DNA of 64,000 nt from Microbacterium sp. AZCO (lineage in GTDB: Bacteria > Actinomycetota > Actinomycetes > Actinomycetales > Microbacteriaceae): NCBI RefSeq assembly GCF_039614715.1, contig NZ_CP154857.1:248001-312000 (forward strand). Reading direction: 5' to 3'. A program made the position numbers and the translations under genes. A model generated the notes under the pieces. That model worked only from the letters and a program-made list of their open reading frames with translations. It was not told where the DNA came from and made no database searches. This document shows positions 16,520 to 25,800 of the stretch, piece after piece; the first letter of the stretch is position 1; each line of letters opens with the position of its first letter.

Positions 16520-17391
16520 ACGATGCCGCCGATCTGCTCGCGTGCGCGGACGCGCGCCGTGTACCAGTCGGTCAGGCGGATCGTGGGTATCGCGAGCAGC
16601 ACGAACAGCAGGCCCGCGACGACGTACGGAGTGAAGTCGAAGAACTTCGCCGTCTCGATCTGCGCCGCGCGGACGGCATCCACCGCTCCGAGGATCGAGA
16701 TGAGACCGACGTCCTTCTGCAGCGACACGAAGTCGTTCATGAGCGCCGGCGTCACCTTGCGGAACGCCTGCGGCACGACGATGAGGCGCATCGTCTTGGC
16801 GTGGCTAAGCCCGAGCGACCGCGCCGCCTGTCGCTGCGACGGGTGCACCGCCTCGATGCCGGCGCGCAGCACCTCGGCGACGTACGCCGAGTAGGTGAGC
16901 GTCAGCGCGACGACGCCCCAGAAGGCGAGCGGCAGCCGCACGGGAATGAGACCGAGTCCCGGGATGCCGAATCCGACGATGTACAGCACGATGATGAGCG
17001 GCAGCCCGCGGAACAGGTCCGTGTAGCCGGCGGCGAGGGCGCGGAGCGGCAGCCACACCGGTCCTCGGAGCGTCCGCAGCGTCGCGATGAGGAGCCCGAA
17101 GATGAGGACGAGCACCGCAGAGATGGCCAGCACCTGGAGGTTGAGCAGGAACCCCTGCCAGATGCGCGGGAACGCCGCGACGGCGACGTCCCCGTCGAAG
17201 AACATCTCCTTCACGGCCGCCCACCCGCGGGTGTTGATGACCGTGAGCCACACGATGACGGCGAGCACGAGCGTCGAGACGACGCTGATGACGACAGACC
17301 GCGCGCCCTGCCGCTTGCGGAACGCGCGCCGCTCGAGCTCGATCGCGCTGACCGGGCGCGCGACAGCGTCGGAAGGCGGGGCGAGTGTCAT
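16516..17391 (-). CDS. Polar amino-acid ABC transporter permease
   Basis: 291-aa membrane permease of the HisM/GlnP type. A polar N-terminus of about 30 residues precedes a membrane helix, an exterior stretch with WQGFLLNLQVLAIS, and further helices. The family motif EVLRAGIEAVHPSQRQAARSLGLS (residues about 195-218) is the EAA-like loop that contacts the ATPase. Single-permease systems of this type homodimerise. Gap to the binding-protein gene is 58 bases. Confidence 0.93.
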   Translation of the reverse strand: MTLAPPSDAVARPVSAIELERRAFRKRQGARSVVISVVSTLVLAVIVWLTVINTRGWAAVKEMFFDGDVAVAAFPRIWQGFLLNLQVLAISAVLVLIFGLLIATLRTLRGPVWLPLRALAAGYTDLFRGLPLIIVLYIVGFGIPGLGLIPVRLPLAFWGVVALTLTYSAYVAEVLRAGIEAVHPSQRQAARSLGLSHAKTMRLIVVPQAFRKVTPALMNDFVSLQKDVGLISILGAVDAVRAAQIETAKFFDFTPYVVAGLLFVLLAIPTIRLTDWYTARVRAREQIGGIV

Positions 17392-17449
17392 CGGGCCAGG
17401 CTAGTCGAGGGCATCCCTCGACTGATTCGCGAGGAGAAGAGCCCCCACG

Positions 17450-18304
17450 TCACTTCAGGAGCGGGGCCGTGTCGTCGCCGCCCAGCCAGGTCGTCGCGAG
17501 CTCGTCGAGCGTGCCGTTGTCGCGGAGGGCGTCGACGGCGGCGGTGACCTTCGCCGTGAGGGGGGAGTCCTTCGCGAGCACGAGCCCGAGCTCGTCGCCG
17601 CTCGTGCCCTCGGGGTTCGGCAGCTGTCCGACGATGACGCCGTCGGTGAGCTCCGCGCCCGCGATGTAGAACGCCGTCGGCAGGTCGACGACGAGCGCGT
17701 CGATCTGGCCGTTCTCGAGCGCGAGCTTCGCGTCGTCGTTCGTGTTGAACGCTTGCGCGCCCTGCGTCGGCTCGATGACGGACTCGATCGTGGCGAAGCT
17801 CGTCGTGCCCGTCTGCGCACCGACCAACAGGCCCTTGAGGTCCGCGATCGACGAGGCGTCGGCCGCGGGCGAGTCCTTCGTCGTCACGACGACCTGCGTC
17901 GTCTCGTAGTACGGCGAGCTGAAGTCGACGGACTGCTTGCGCTCGTCCGTGATCGAGTACTGCTGCAGGTTGATGTCGAAGTTCTTGGGGCCGGGCGCGA
18001 TGGCCTCGTCGAAGCCCGTCCGCACCCAGACGACGTCGTCCTTGCTGAAGCCGAGCTGATCGGCGACGGCGTAGGCGACCGCGGACTCGAAGCCCTCGCC
18101 GCTCTCCGGCTTGTCGTCGATGACCCACGGGTAGTACGCGGGCTCACCCGTCGCGATCGTGATCTTGCCGGGCGTCACCCAGCCGCTGTCGGCGGCGCCG
18201 GCCGTCTCGCCGGTCGAGCCGGCACCGGAGGCGCAGCCGGCGAGGAGGAGTGCGGCGGCGACGCTCGATGCGACGAGGGCGGTGCGCAGGACGGAGCGCG
18301 ACAT
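17450..18304 (-). CDS. Amino-acid ABC transporter substrate-binding lipoprotein
   Basis: 284-aa lipoprotein of SBP family 3. The signal peptide ends in the lipobox LLLAGC, so the mature protein is anchored at Cys of about residue 24. The binding domain shows ITIATGEPAYYPWVIDD, GFESAVAYAVADQLG, a YSITDERKQSVDFSSPYY block and GLLVGAQTGTTS, the usual amino-acid-binding core. Only this ATG leaves a proper signal sequence; longer in-frame readings upstream are proline-rich low-complexity. It leads the three-gene transporter operon; the exact amino acid is not decidable. Confidence 0.93.
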   Translation of the reverse strand: MSRSVLRTALVASSVAAALLLAGCASGAGSTGETAGAADSGWVTPGKITIATGEPAYYPWVIDDKPESGEGFESAVAYAVADQLGFSKDDVVWVRTGFDEAIAPGPKNFDINLQQYSITDERKQSVDFSSPYYETTQVVVTTKDSPAADASSIADLKGLLVGAQTGTTSFATIESVIEPTQGAQAFNTNDDAKLALENGQIDALVVDLPTAFYIAGAELTDGVIVGQLPNPEGTSGDELGLVLAKDSPLTAKVTAAVDALRDNGTLDELATTWLGGDDTAPLLK

Positions 18305-18697
18305 GAGGGCCTCCAGGGGTCGGGTGCGGCGCCGTGCTGTCGGCGTCGTCCCATCCTCGCCGGATGCGGCCGTCGAGCGGGCATCGCGCGTCGGTTTGTT
18401 ACGGGGTTCCGGATGCCGCGGGACTCGGTTCCTCGCGGGGTGGGGTGGGGCGGGCGCGGGGGCGGGGAGGGAGTGCGGCGGGACTCGGGTTCCTCGCGGG
18501 GTGGGGCTCGACCCCTCGACAAGCTCGGGGACCGGGGGTGAGTCGGGGACCGGGGCGGGAGTGGGGGGCGGTGCCACGTGGCTGGCGTCCATAGCCCGTG
18601 CTCTCGCCGAGCGCCCCCGCTGCGACCAGGGCGAAACACGGGCTCTCGGTGAGAGCACGCGCTCTGGTCGCAGGGATCCTCCGGCCGCAGCCCGCGG
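18305..18697. other. Non-coding, repeat-rich intergenic region
   Basis: No gene is supported. It contains a direct duplication of a 28-base GC-rich stretch (about 18418-18445 and 18478-18506, both with GGACTCGG and CCTCGCGGGGTGGGG), one copy of a dispersed palindromic repeat (CCCCTCGACAAGCTCGGGGACC at about 18512-18533), and the interleaved inverted repeats at 18598-18672. Both neighbours are on the minus strand, so it must also hold the promoter of the amino-acid transporter. Confidence 0.7.
18598..18672. repeat. Interleaved inverted repeats (pseudoknot-like order)
   Basis: Arm A (18598-18612, CGTGCTCTCGCCGAG) pairs with A' (18645-18659) with one mismatch; arm B (18620-18633, CTGCGACCAGGGCG) pairs with B' (18659-18672) with one mismatch. 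The order A-B-A'-B' means both stems cannot form as a simple nested hairpin; they would give either a pseudoknot or two alternative structures. Confidence 0.75.
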
Positions 18698-18698
18698 G

Positions 18699-19730
18699 TC
18701 AGGGGAGGCGGGCCTCGGCGGCGGCAAGAGCGGCGCGGGCGCCGGCGGTCGGGGCGATCGCCACGAGGCCGCGATACAGCGTCACGAGCGCGTCGACGTC
18801 GAGCATCCCCGTGCGGGCACGATCGCAGTGCACCGCCTGAATCGCCGCTTCGAGCTGGAACCGCCCGAGCGGACGGCCGAGAGCCGAGGCGCGAGCGAGC
18901 AGAGCGCGGCCCTCGGCGATGAGCTCGGCATCCCATTCCCGCGGATCCTGCTCGTCGAGCGGAGGCCACGGCGCCGCCGCGCGCACCGCGGCGCGGGACT
19001 GGGCGAAGGTCAGGAGCGCGGCGAGGCCCCACGCCTCGGGCTCGCCGGGCAGCAGGCTCGCGACGAGCACGGCGAGCCAGCGCGCTTCGTCGGCGATCGA
19101 CTCGCGCACGGTGTCGCCCTGGTCGAGCCAATCGATCGCGTAGGCGCCGTAGATCGCCTCGAGCACGGCGGGCAGGCGCTCGGGCAGGTCGGCGCGCGAC
19201 GGCACCGCGAACGGGATCCCCGCGTCCCGGATGCGCCGCTTCGCCCGCACGAGCCGCTGCGCCATCGCGGCCGGCTCGACGCCGAACACGCCTGCGACCT
19301 GCGCCGCGTCGAAGCCGAGCACGGTCTGCAGCATGAGGGGCGGACGGATGCCGGGATCGATCGCCGGGTGCGCGCAGGCGAACAGCAGCTCGAGGCGCTT
19401 GTCAGGCATGTCGTCGCGTCGCAGGACGGCGGCCGCGGCATCCGTTTCGTCGGAGAGACGGTTCGCGAGAGCGTCGTCGAGCGGCACGCGGGTGCGGTGC
19501 GCCGCCGAGCGCAGCTCGTCTCGGAGTCGATTGCGGGCCACGGTGAGAAGCCAGGCGTCGGGATTGCTCGGGATGCCGCTGCCCGGCCACGTCGTCAGTG
19601 CACGCTCGAACGCGTCGGACAGGGCGTCCTCAGCGAGCGGGATGTCGTGCGTCGATGCCGCGACGAGGGCGAGCAGGCGGCCGTACGAGTCGCGGGCGGC
19701 GCGCTCGGCGACCGCCCGCGGGCTCGTCAC
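18699..19730 (-). CDS. ECF42-type sigma factor with C-terminal extension
   Basis: 343-aa sigma factor of the group with a long C-terminal helical domain (DUF6596). Region 2 is at about residues 10-75 ([36 protein letters not shown]), region 4 near 120-170 ([33 protein letters not shown]). The extension from about 180 to 343 contains the family block YGAYAIDWL and [13 protein letters not shown]. Its GTG start overlaps the stop of a YCII-related gene (GTGA), exactly the ECF42-DGPF pairing seen across actinobacteria. No anti-sigma factor is nearby; in this group the extension is thought to control activity. Confidence 0.92.
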   Translation of the reverse strand: MTSPRAVAERAARDSYGRLLALVAASTHDIPLAEDALSDAFERALTTWPGSGIPSNPDAWLLTVARNRLRDELRSAAHRTRVPLDDALANRLSDETDAAAAVLRRDDMPDKRLELLFACAHPAIDPGIRPPLMLQTVLGFDAAQVAGVFGVEPAAMAQRLVRAKRRIRDAGIPFAVPSRADLPERLPAVLEAIYGAYAIDWLDQGDTVRESIADEARWLAVLVASLLPGEPEAWGLAALLTFAQSRAAVRAAAPWPPLDEQDPREWDAELIAEGRALLARASALGRPLGRFQLEAAIQAVHCDRARTGMLDVDALVTLYRGLVAIAPTAGARAALAAAEARLP

Positions 19731-20104
19731 GCCGTCGCGGTCCATTCGCCGTCGACGAACCGGACAGCCGTCGGGCGGATCTCGACGGCGCCCCACGCGA
19801 GCGAGGGCGCCTTTCCGGCCCACGCGATGGCCTCGTCGAGGTCGGGCACGTCGATGACGAACGTGCCGCCCAGCTGCTCCTTCGTGTCGGCGAACGGTCC
19901 GTCCTGCACCCGCAGCGTGCCGTCCGGTGCCGTGAGCGTCGTCGTGACCTGAGACGGCTGAAGCACCTCGGCCGTGGCGAGCACGCCGGCCGCCTGCAGC
20001 GCCTTCGCGTAGACGTCGAACTCGCGCATGGCGTCCGCGATGGCGTCGGGGCCGAGATCGTCGGAGGTCATCTCGGGGTAGTGGAGGAGAAGCGTGTAGC
20101 GCAT
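19727..20104 (-). CDS. YCII-related (DGPF) protein
   Basis: 125-aa small cytosolic protein of the YCII/DGPF family. It begins MRYTLLLHY and carries the defining [15 protein letters not shown] motif near residues 71-85, then the [15 protein letters not shown] strand-helix. Members are associated with ECF42 sigma factors and have been proposed as sensors or enzymes, without a proven reaction. The start ATG at 20104 was chosen because the family fold starts there; upstream sequence in frame is low-complexity. Cotranscribed with the sigma factor downstream. Confidence 0.92.
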   Translation of the reverse strand: MRYTLLLHYPEMTSDDLGPDAIADAMREFDVYAKALQAAGVLATAEVLQPSQVTTTLTAPDGTLRVQDGPFADTKEQLGGTFVIDVPDLDEAIAWAGKAPSLAWGAVEIRPTAVRFVDGEWTATA

Positions 20105-20171
20105 GGTGTCATCCCTTTCGAGGTTCGGTTGCGACACCGTGATGACGATCGAACGCCGCCCGGATCGACAG

Positions 20172-20723
20172 TCAGCCGTTGCCGAGTTCGTCGAGCATGC
20201 GCCGCTGCTCGGCGGTGAGGCCGTCCTGCAGCTCCTCCCGCGCGACCCGCGTGCCCGACGACGGCGTCGAGGGAGCGGCATCCACCGACCCGGTCTTCGC
20301 CCCGGTAGCTCTGTCGTACAGCGCACCCGCGCGGGCCTCGAGCCGGTCGTCGATCGCGGAGTAGATCCACCAGGCGAGTAGCAGGAAGAGCGGGGGCAGC
20401 AGGTAGCCGAGGAACCAGTTGTACACGTGGACGCCCGACAGCATCACGACGAGGATCCACACGATGAGCTCGACGAGGAAGACGAGACCGATCTTGACGA
20501 ACGTCTCTCCGGCCTTCGTCCGCTCCGATGCCGACTTCGCCGCCATGTTCGCGAACCACCGGCGCATGGCGGGCTTGAGCCAGATGGTGGCCGCGGTGAG
20601 GATCACGCTCGCCCACAGCACACCCCAGCCCACCGAGACGCCCGCGACGAGCAGATCGATCACGAGGAGGACGACGAGGTTGAACACGTACAGCGTCGCG
20701 AATCGGACGACCCAGGTCTTCAT
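20172..20723 (-). CDS. Membrane protein of unknown function
   Basis: 183-aa protein with four hydrophobic segments: about residues 9-31, 34-51, 78-97 and 103-122, the last reading YLLPPLFLLLAWWIY. A short amphipathic stretch WLKPAMRRWFANMAAKSASE follows the second helix. The C-terminal 50 residues are polar and end in LTAEQRRMLDELGNG, a SHOCT-like helix. I do not recognise a specific family. It lies alone between the ECF42 module and an oxidoreductase gene. Confidence 0.75.
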   Translation of the reverse strand: MKTWVVRFATLYVFNLVVLLVIDLLVAGVSVGWGVLWASVILTAATIWLKPAMRRWFANMAAKSASERTKAGETFVKIGLVFLVELIVWILVVMLSGVHVYNWFLGYLLPPLFLLLAWWIYSAIDDRLEARAGALYDRATGAKTGSVDAAPSTPSSGTRVAREELQDGLTAEQRRMLDELGNG

Positions 20724-20782
20724 GCGTCCAGCGTCCCACGCGCGCGGCGGCGCGGCCACCTCGGGAGACCGCGCCGCAGGCG

Positions 20783-21430
20783 TCAGGCCGCGAGGTCGAC
20801 GGTCTCTCGAGAGCGGGTGATGGATGCTGCCGCATCCCGCCGACCGAGGGACGAGGCCTCGGCGACCCACCGCCCGCGCTGCTCCTCCTCCGAGAAGCGG
20901 ACGGGCGTGAACCGCGTGATGCCCGTCGTCTTGACGCCGCAGTAGCCGAGGATCGCGCTCTTGAGGCTCGTCTCCGCCGCGTTGCGGTAGACCAGGCGGT
21001 TCCAGAACCTCGGAGTGTCCATCGTCATGACGATGCGCGCCGTGCGCCCGGCCAGCAGGCGCTCGGACAGGGCGGTCTTCGGCCGGTAGCGGTAGGCGAA
21101 GCCGGACAGGAACACGCGGTCGATGAACGCCTTGAGCGCCGCCGGGTAGGTGCCCCACCACTGCGGGTGGAAGAACACCAGGTGATCGGCCCACTGCACG
21201 TCGGCGACATAGCGGGCGACGTCGGGGTCGAGGGGCGCGTCGTCGTCGGTGCGTGGCATCCGCAGCTCGTCACGGCTGGTGGGATGCTGGGGGATCGGGT
21301 CGTTCGCCAGGTCGACGACGCGGACATCGGCGCCGCCGGCACTCGCGGCGTCGACGTACGACGACGCGAGTGCGTGGTTGAGGCTGCCGGCGATGGGCGT
21401 TCCGACGATGACCAGGATGCGAGGGTTCAT
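20783..21430 (-). CDS. NAD(P)H oxidoreductase, flavodoxin-like quinone reductase
   Basis: 215-aa FMN-binding reductase of the KefF/MdaB/YwrO family that makes two-electron reductions of quinones. The flavin loop is VGTPIAGSLNHALASSY (residues about 9-25); DLANDPIP and the conserved FFHPQWWGTYPAALKAFIDRVF (residues about 86-107, written here as a family landmark) are typical. GYCGVKTTGITRF marks the C-terminal part. Its ATG overlaps the marR stop (ATGA at 21427-21430), so it is coupled to and probably regulated by the MarR protein, as in many quinone-stress pairs. Confidence 0.9.
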   Translation of the reverse strand: MNPRILVIVGTPIAGSLNHALASSYVDAASAGGADVRVVDLANDPIPQHPTSRDELRMPRTDDDAPLDPDVARYVADVQWADHLVFFHPQWWGTYPAALKAFIDRVFLSGFAYRYRPKTALSERLLAGRTARIVMTMDTPRFWNRLVYRNAAETSLKSAILGYCGVKTTGITRFTPVRFSEEEQRGRWVAEASSLGRRDAAASITRSRETVDLAA

Positions 21431-21873
21431 TCGGGGATTCCTTTCTCGGTGACGAGTTCCATGAGGGTTTCGAGCTGATGGTTGAGCTGTGCGACGTCGA
21501 TGCCCTCGGCACCGAGCCGCGGGTCGGCGAAGAGCGCGGTGAACTGGTCGTCGAGGCCGCCGCCGGCCGTGATGACGAGCTGCAGCGCGCCCGGCGTGAG
21601 AGTGAGCAGCACGCGACGGCCGTGGTGCGGGTCGTCTTCCGCGACGATCCAGCCGTCGGCGACGAGCGAGGGCACGCGCTTGCTCACGGCCGCCTTCGTC
21701 ACGAAGAGGCAGCGCGCGAGCGTCGTGATGTCGACGGGCTGGAGCTCGGCGACAGCGGAGAGGAACTGGAACTGGCTGAACGACACCCCGTGCCTCTCTC
21801 GCAGCATCTCATCCGCGTAGGAGTCCATGAGCGAGACCAGGTGGTGAAGAGTCACCGTGATGCGATCGGCCAT
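21427..21873 (-). CDS. MarR-family regulator
   Basis: 148-aa winged-helix dimeric regulator. The DNA-binding core is at about residues 33-90: FSQFQFLSAVAEL, then DITTLARCLFVTKAAVSKRVPSL as recognition helix, and the wing DPHHGRRVLLTLTPGA. A single cysteine (C55) lies just before the recognition helix, a possible redox-sensing residue. A perfect 38-bp palindrome ends 8 bases before the start codon, so it very likely represses its own operon with the NAD(P)H oxidoreductase. The message is probably leaderless (see the promoter entry). Confidence 0.92.
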   Translation of the reverse strand: MADRITVTLHHLVSLMDSYADEMLRERHGVSFSQFQFLSAVAELQPVDITTLARCLFVTKAAVSKRVPSLVADGWIVAEDDPHHGRRVLLTLTPGALQLVITAGGGLDDQFTALFADPRLGAEGIDVAQLNHQLETLMELVTEKGIPE

Positions 21874-21880
21874 ATGAGAA

Positions 21881-21918
21881 GTAAACCTGTTGACACCCTA
21901 GGGTGTCAACAGGTTTAC
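21881..21918 (-). promoter_or_regulatory. Perfect 38-bp palindromic operator over the marR promoter
   Basis: Every base of 21881-21899 is complementary to 21900-21918: GTAAACCTGTTGACACCCT and its reverse complement. On the transcribed strand it contains TTGACA (-35), an 18-base spacer and TTTACT (-10), placing the start of transcription at or next to the marR ATG. A MarR dimer here would cover the whole promoter. The arm pair TGACACCCTAGGGTGTCA is the centre. Confidence 0.88.
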
Positions 21919-21929
21919 ACCATCGGATC

Positions 21930-22727
21930 TCAGGTGATCGAGACGAGCTGTGTGATGTCGTCGTTGGGCAGACTGTCGGCGACGGCGCTAACGGTGACGT
22001 CGCCGAGGTCGGCGCGTCCCGAGATGATATTGAGGAACGCCGTGTCGGCGGCATCCCGTCCCGTCGCGATGCGGACGAGTGTCTGCCGCGGAGCCAGCGT
22101 CGTCGCGTCGACCACGCGCCAGGCGCCGTCGACCCACGCCTCGGCGACCGCGTGGAAATCCATGGGCGACAGTCCGGGGGCGTAGACGGCGACCAGGCGG
22201 GCAGGGATTCCCAGAGCCCTCAGCAGCGCGACCGACAGGTGCGAATAGTCGCGGCACACGCCCTGGCGGGCCAGGAGGGTGCGGACGGCGCCGTCGGTGG
22301 GGAGCGACGAGCCCGAGACATAGGCGAGGCGAGTGCCCACCCACGACGACACGGCCGCGAGGAGCTCGGCCGAACCCGTGAGCCCGTCGAACTCGGCGAC
22401 CGCGGTCGGCGCGAGGGCGTCGGACTCCGCGTAGCGGCTCGGCCGGCCGTAGACGAGCAGGTCGGTGTCGGTCGCCGGGGCCGGCTCGGCCGCGCCCTCG
22501 ATGGTGGCCGCGTACTCGACCACGAGCTCACCCGGCTGCGCCTCGATCCGGTGGAGTCGTGTGCCGTGCGCGTCGGACAGCTCGCGGTAGTCGATGCTCG
22601 TGCCGTCGAGCGTCGCGGAGAACCGTTCGGAGGTCGGGGCGTAGGCCGAGGAGACGGCGATCGCGAAGACGAGATCGGCGGCTTCGGTGACGTTCAGGAC
22701 GATGCGGGCGGAGACATCCCTCTTCAT
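21930..22727 (-). CDS. Transglutaminase-like cysteine protease domain protein
   Basis: 265-aa protein with an N-terminal beta domain (about 1-95) and a transglutaminase core. The triad is visible: Cys in GVCRDYSHLSVALLRALG near residue 160, His in DFHAVAEAWVDG near residue 195, and Asp in RVVDATTLAP near residue 210. There is no signal peptide, so it is probably cytosolic; bacterial members are peptidases or amidases. I chose the ATG at 22727; a GTG three codons earlier is the alternative. The stop is 57 bases before marR, but the strong palindromic promoter between suggests a separate unit. Confidence 0.88.
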   Translation of the reverse strand: MKRDVSARIVLNVTEAADLVFAIAVSSAYAPTSERFSATLDGTSIDYRELSDAHGTRLHRIEAQPGELVVEYAATIEGAAEPAPATDTDLLVYGRPSRYAESDALAPTAVAEFDGLTGSAELLAAVSSWVGTRLAYVSGSSLPTDGAVRTLLARQGVCRDYSHLSVALLRALGIPARLVAVYAPGLSPMDFHAVAEAWVDGAWRVVDATTLAPRQTLVRIATGRDAADTAFLNIISGRADLGDVTVSAVADSLPNDDITQLVSIT

Positions 22728-22809
22728 GCCGTCCACGATGGCATGCCCGCGCGGTCGGTGCGGGCGCTTGACACATCCGGGGTCGGCCTGCGACGCCCGC
22801 CGCGCGGTC

Positions 22810-22883
22810 TACCGGTCGGCCCCGCAGCGGCGGGGGCGCGGCGATCCCGGGGGGATGGATCTGTGCCGCGCGGGGCCGACCGG
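22810..22883 (-). terminator. 14-bp inverted repeat directly after the protease gene
   Basis: CCGGTCGGCCCCGC at 22810-22823 is exactly complementary to 22870-22883. The right arm lies 3 bases past the stop of the S8 protease gene on the transcribed strand. The 46-base loop is long for an intrinsic terminator but the stem is perfect and GC-rich. Confidence 0.55.
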
Positions 22884-22885
22884 AG

Positions 22886-25800
22886 TCAATGGCCGGGCTT
22901 GGCGCCCTTCGCGGCCGCGATCTCGACCGCACGGTCGATCTCCTGCGTCAGGGTGTTGCCGGCCTCGTCGGCGGTGGTGACCCGCAGATCGACCCACCCG
23001 CCCGCATCCGGTGCCTTCAGCTGCGCGGAGTACGCCGCGACGTACGCGCGGCCCGCCGCGAAGATGCCGTCGGGCGCGTCGCCCGGGCCGGACGTGTCGC
23101 GCGCCGTCAGGGTGAGCGGCACAGGCATCCACTCGCCTCCCGCCAGCCGTGCCTCGAGGGTCGTCGAGGCGACCGCCGCGCTGCCGACGGCGCCCGCGAC
23201 GTGGCCCACCTCGAGCGTGAAAGGCACCCCGGCGCCCTTCTTGCGGTCGACTCCGGCTCGGCCTGAGGCGTCGATGCCGACGTCGTAGTAGGCCTGCATC
23301 ATCGGCAGGAGCCGGTTCGACCAGTCGTCCGCGGTTCCGTTCGTCTCGAACGTCCACTCGCTGACCGTCTTGATCGACGAGGAGAGGATCGTGCCGTCGT
23401 GGGTCGCGGTCTGCACGACGCGCACGTCGCTCGACCCGTCCGGCGTCTCCCAGTAGTTGACGTCGGTGAAGGGAGACGACTTCACGAGCTGACCGTCGAG
23501 ATACAGATCGGTCGTGACGGTCGCCCGCGGTTCGGCCTCGTAGATCTCGAGCATCGTCCCGGTGTGGTGCACATCGCCGCCGTCCGCCCAGCTGGGAAGG
23601 TTGATCGCGAGGTTCGAGCTGTAGCGCGCCGGCGCGTAGTAGCCCTCCGCGACGAAGGGGCGGACGATCGGTCGGAAGTACTCCGCCGTCGAGCGTCGGC
23701 CCGCCTGGTAGGTGCGCGGGATGTCACGGATCTCCCAGTTGCCGTCGACCGTGAAGGCCTCCTGGTACCACCCGACCGACGGGTCGACCCAGTCGGTCCG
23801 CTGCATGCCGCGCTGCGTGCCCACCGAGAGCCCGAACCCGTACTTCCCGGTCGGCTTGAGGTCCCAGCGCAGCTCGCCCACGACGTCGCCCTTGTCGCCG
23901 TAGAAGGTCGTGTCGACGCGCGCGAGCTTTCCCGGCCGGTAGGCGAGGTCGGTCGGCACGGAGCCCTTCACATAGCGCGACAGGTCCCAGACCTCGCTCG
24001 AGTACGGCTCGCCGTGGGCCTCGGCCCTCTGGGGCTTCCGAAGGAGCGCCGAGACGGCGCGGCCTTCGGCGCCGCTGATCCCGGCCACGGGGATCGGGAC
24101 GTTCGTGACGAAGTCCTCCCGTCCGACCCAGGTGCTGAACTCGCCGTCGGCGCTGTTCGCGATGACGAGCATCGCCGCGCCCGCCTCGGCGGCGTTGGAT
24201 GCGAGCTGCATGGGCGTGAGGTCCGCCGACGCCGTCGCGAACGCGACCTTTCCCGCGACCTCAGCGGCGGCGAAGTCCTGCGCGCTCCCGGCGCCGACAT
24301 CGACCACTGCCGCCTTGAGCGTGCCGTCGAACGGTGCTGCTCCGCTCTGCGGGATGGTGTCGAGCGTCGTTCCGCCGATCGCGAGGGACAGGCGCTCGTG
24401 CACGAGCCGCCAGCGCGTGGAGAAGTCGAACCCGGTGTCGGCCGACGCCTTCTGCGGCTGGGCCCACATCTCGTCGACGACGGTCGGGACGAGCATCCCG
24501 TTCTCGAATCCCGTGACCGACATGTCCATCCGCCGCACGAGCTGCTCGAGGTGCTTCGTCCCGACGTCGACCGACACCTTCTTGGTCGCGCGCGCGTCGA
24601 GTGCGACGGTCTTCGCCCTGTCGAGCACGACCTCGGGGTCGCCCAGATAGACGGCTGCGAGGGTGTCGGCGGTGCGCGGGATCTCGGCGAACGTCGACAC
24701 CGACCAGCGGCCCTTCGGCAGGCGGATGGTGCGCTCGCCGGAGACGGCGACGAGATCGAACGAGCCGTCGCCGACGTTGAAGACGGCGACCTGCGCATCG
24801 ATCGGCTCGCCCTGGAAGCCCGTGGCGGTGAGGGTGAGGTCGTACCGCTCGGATTCGCGCAGCAGACCGAGTGCCGTGCGCGCCACCGGCGTGCCGTCGA
24901 CGGAGGCGACCAGCGCTCCCGTGTTCTGCGTGCCCGCCGTCACCGCTGCAGGGTCGGCCGTGATGGTCGCCGAACGTGACTCGCCTGCCGGGATCGTCAG
25001 GGTCTGCGCGTCGAGCGAGAGGGCGCTCGCCGTGTCGGCGCCCGAGCCCTCGTATGTCGTGTCGTGCAGCGTGGCGGTGAGTTCGACCGTCACCTCTGCG
25101 TCGCCCCGGTTGGTGTACTCGATCGTCCTCGCGATCGGCGCGAGGTCCGCGCCCCACGAGACGAGGCCGAAGTCGCCGGAACCGGATGCGACGACCTGCG
25201 CGTCGACGGCGGCGGCGACGTCGACGACGCCCGTGCCGGCCTCGTACGGCGTGAGCCCCAGATCGGTCGTCGAGCTCACCAGGGCGGCGCGCAGCTGAGC
25301 GGCCGTGTATTCGGGATGCTGCTGCTTGACGATCGCGGCCGCGCCCGAGACGTGCGGCGTCGCCATCGAGGTGCCGCTCATGGCGATGTAGGCGCCGTCG
25401 CCGGGGGAGTCGGCCGAGCGTGCCGCCGTGACGTCGTTGCCGGGGCCCGCGATGTCCGGCTTCATCGCGCCCGAGAGCGTGAGCGGGCCCTGGCTCGTGA
25501 ACCACGACATGGCTCCGCTCGGGTCGTCGACCGACCCGACGGTCAGCGCCGCGCGCGCGGCGCCGGGCGAGCCGATGGTCTCGGGCGCGCCGTAATTGCC
25601 CGCCGCGACGACGAAGAGCGTGCCCGTCTCGTCGGCGATCTCGTCGAGCGCCGTGTCCATGATGTCCGTGCCGTCCGACGGGGTCATCGACCCGATGCTC
25701 ATCGACACGATCGGCGCGCGCTGCGCCGCCCATTCCATTCCGGCGATGACCCACGAGTCCTGGCCCTCGCCCGTCGAGTCGAGGATCTTGCCCACGAGCA

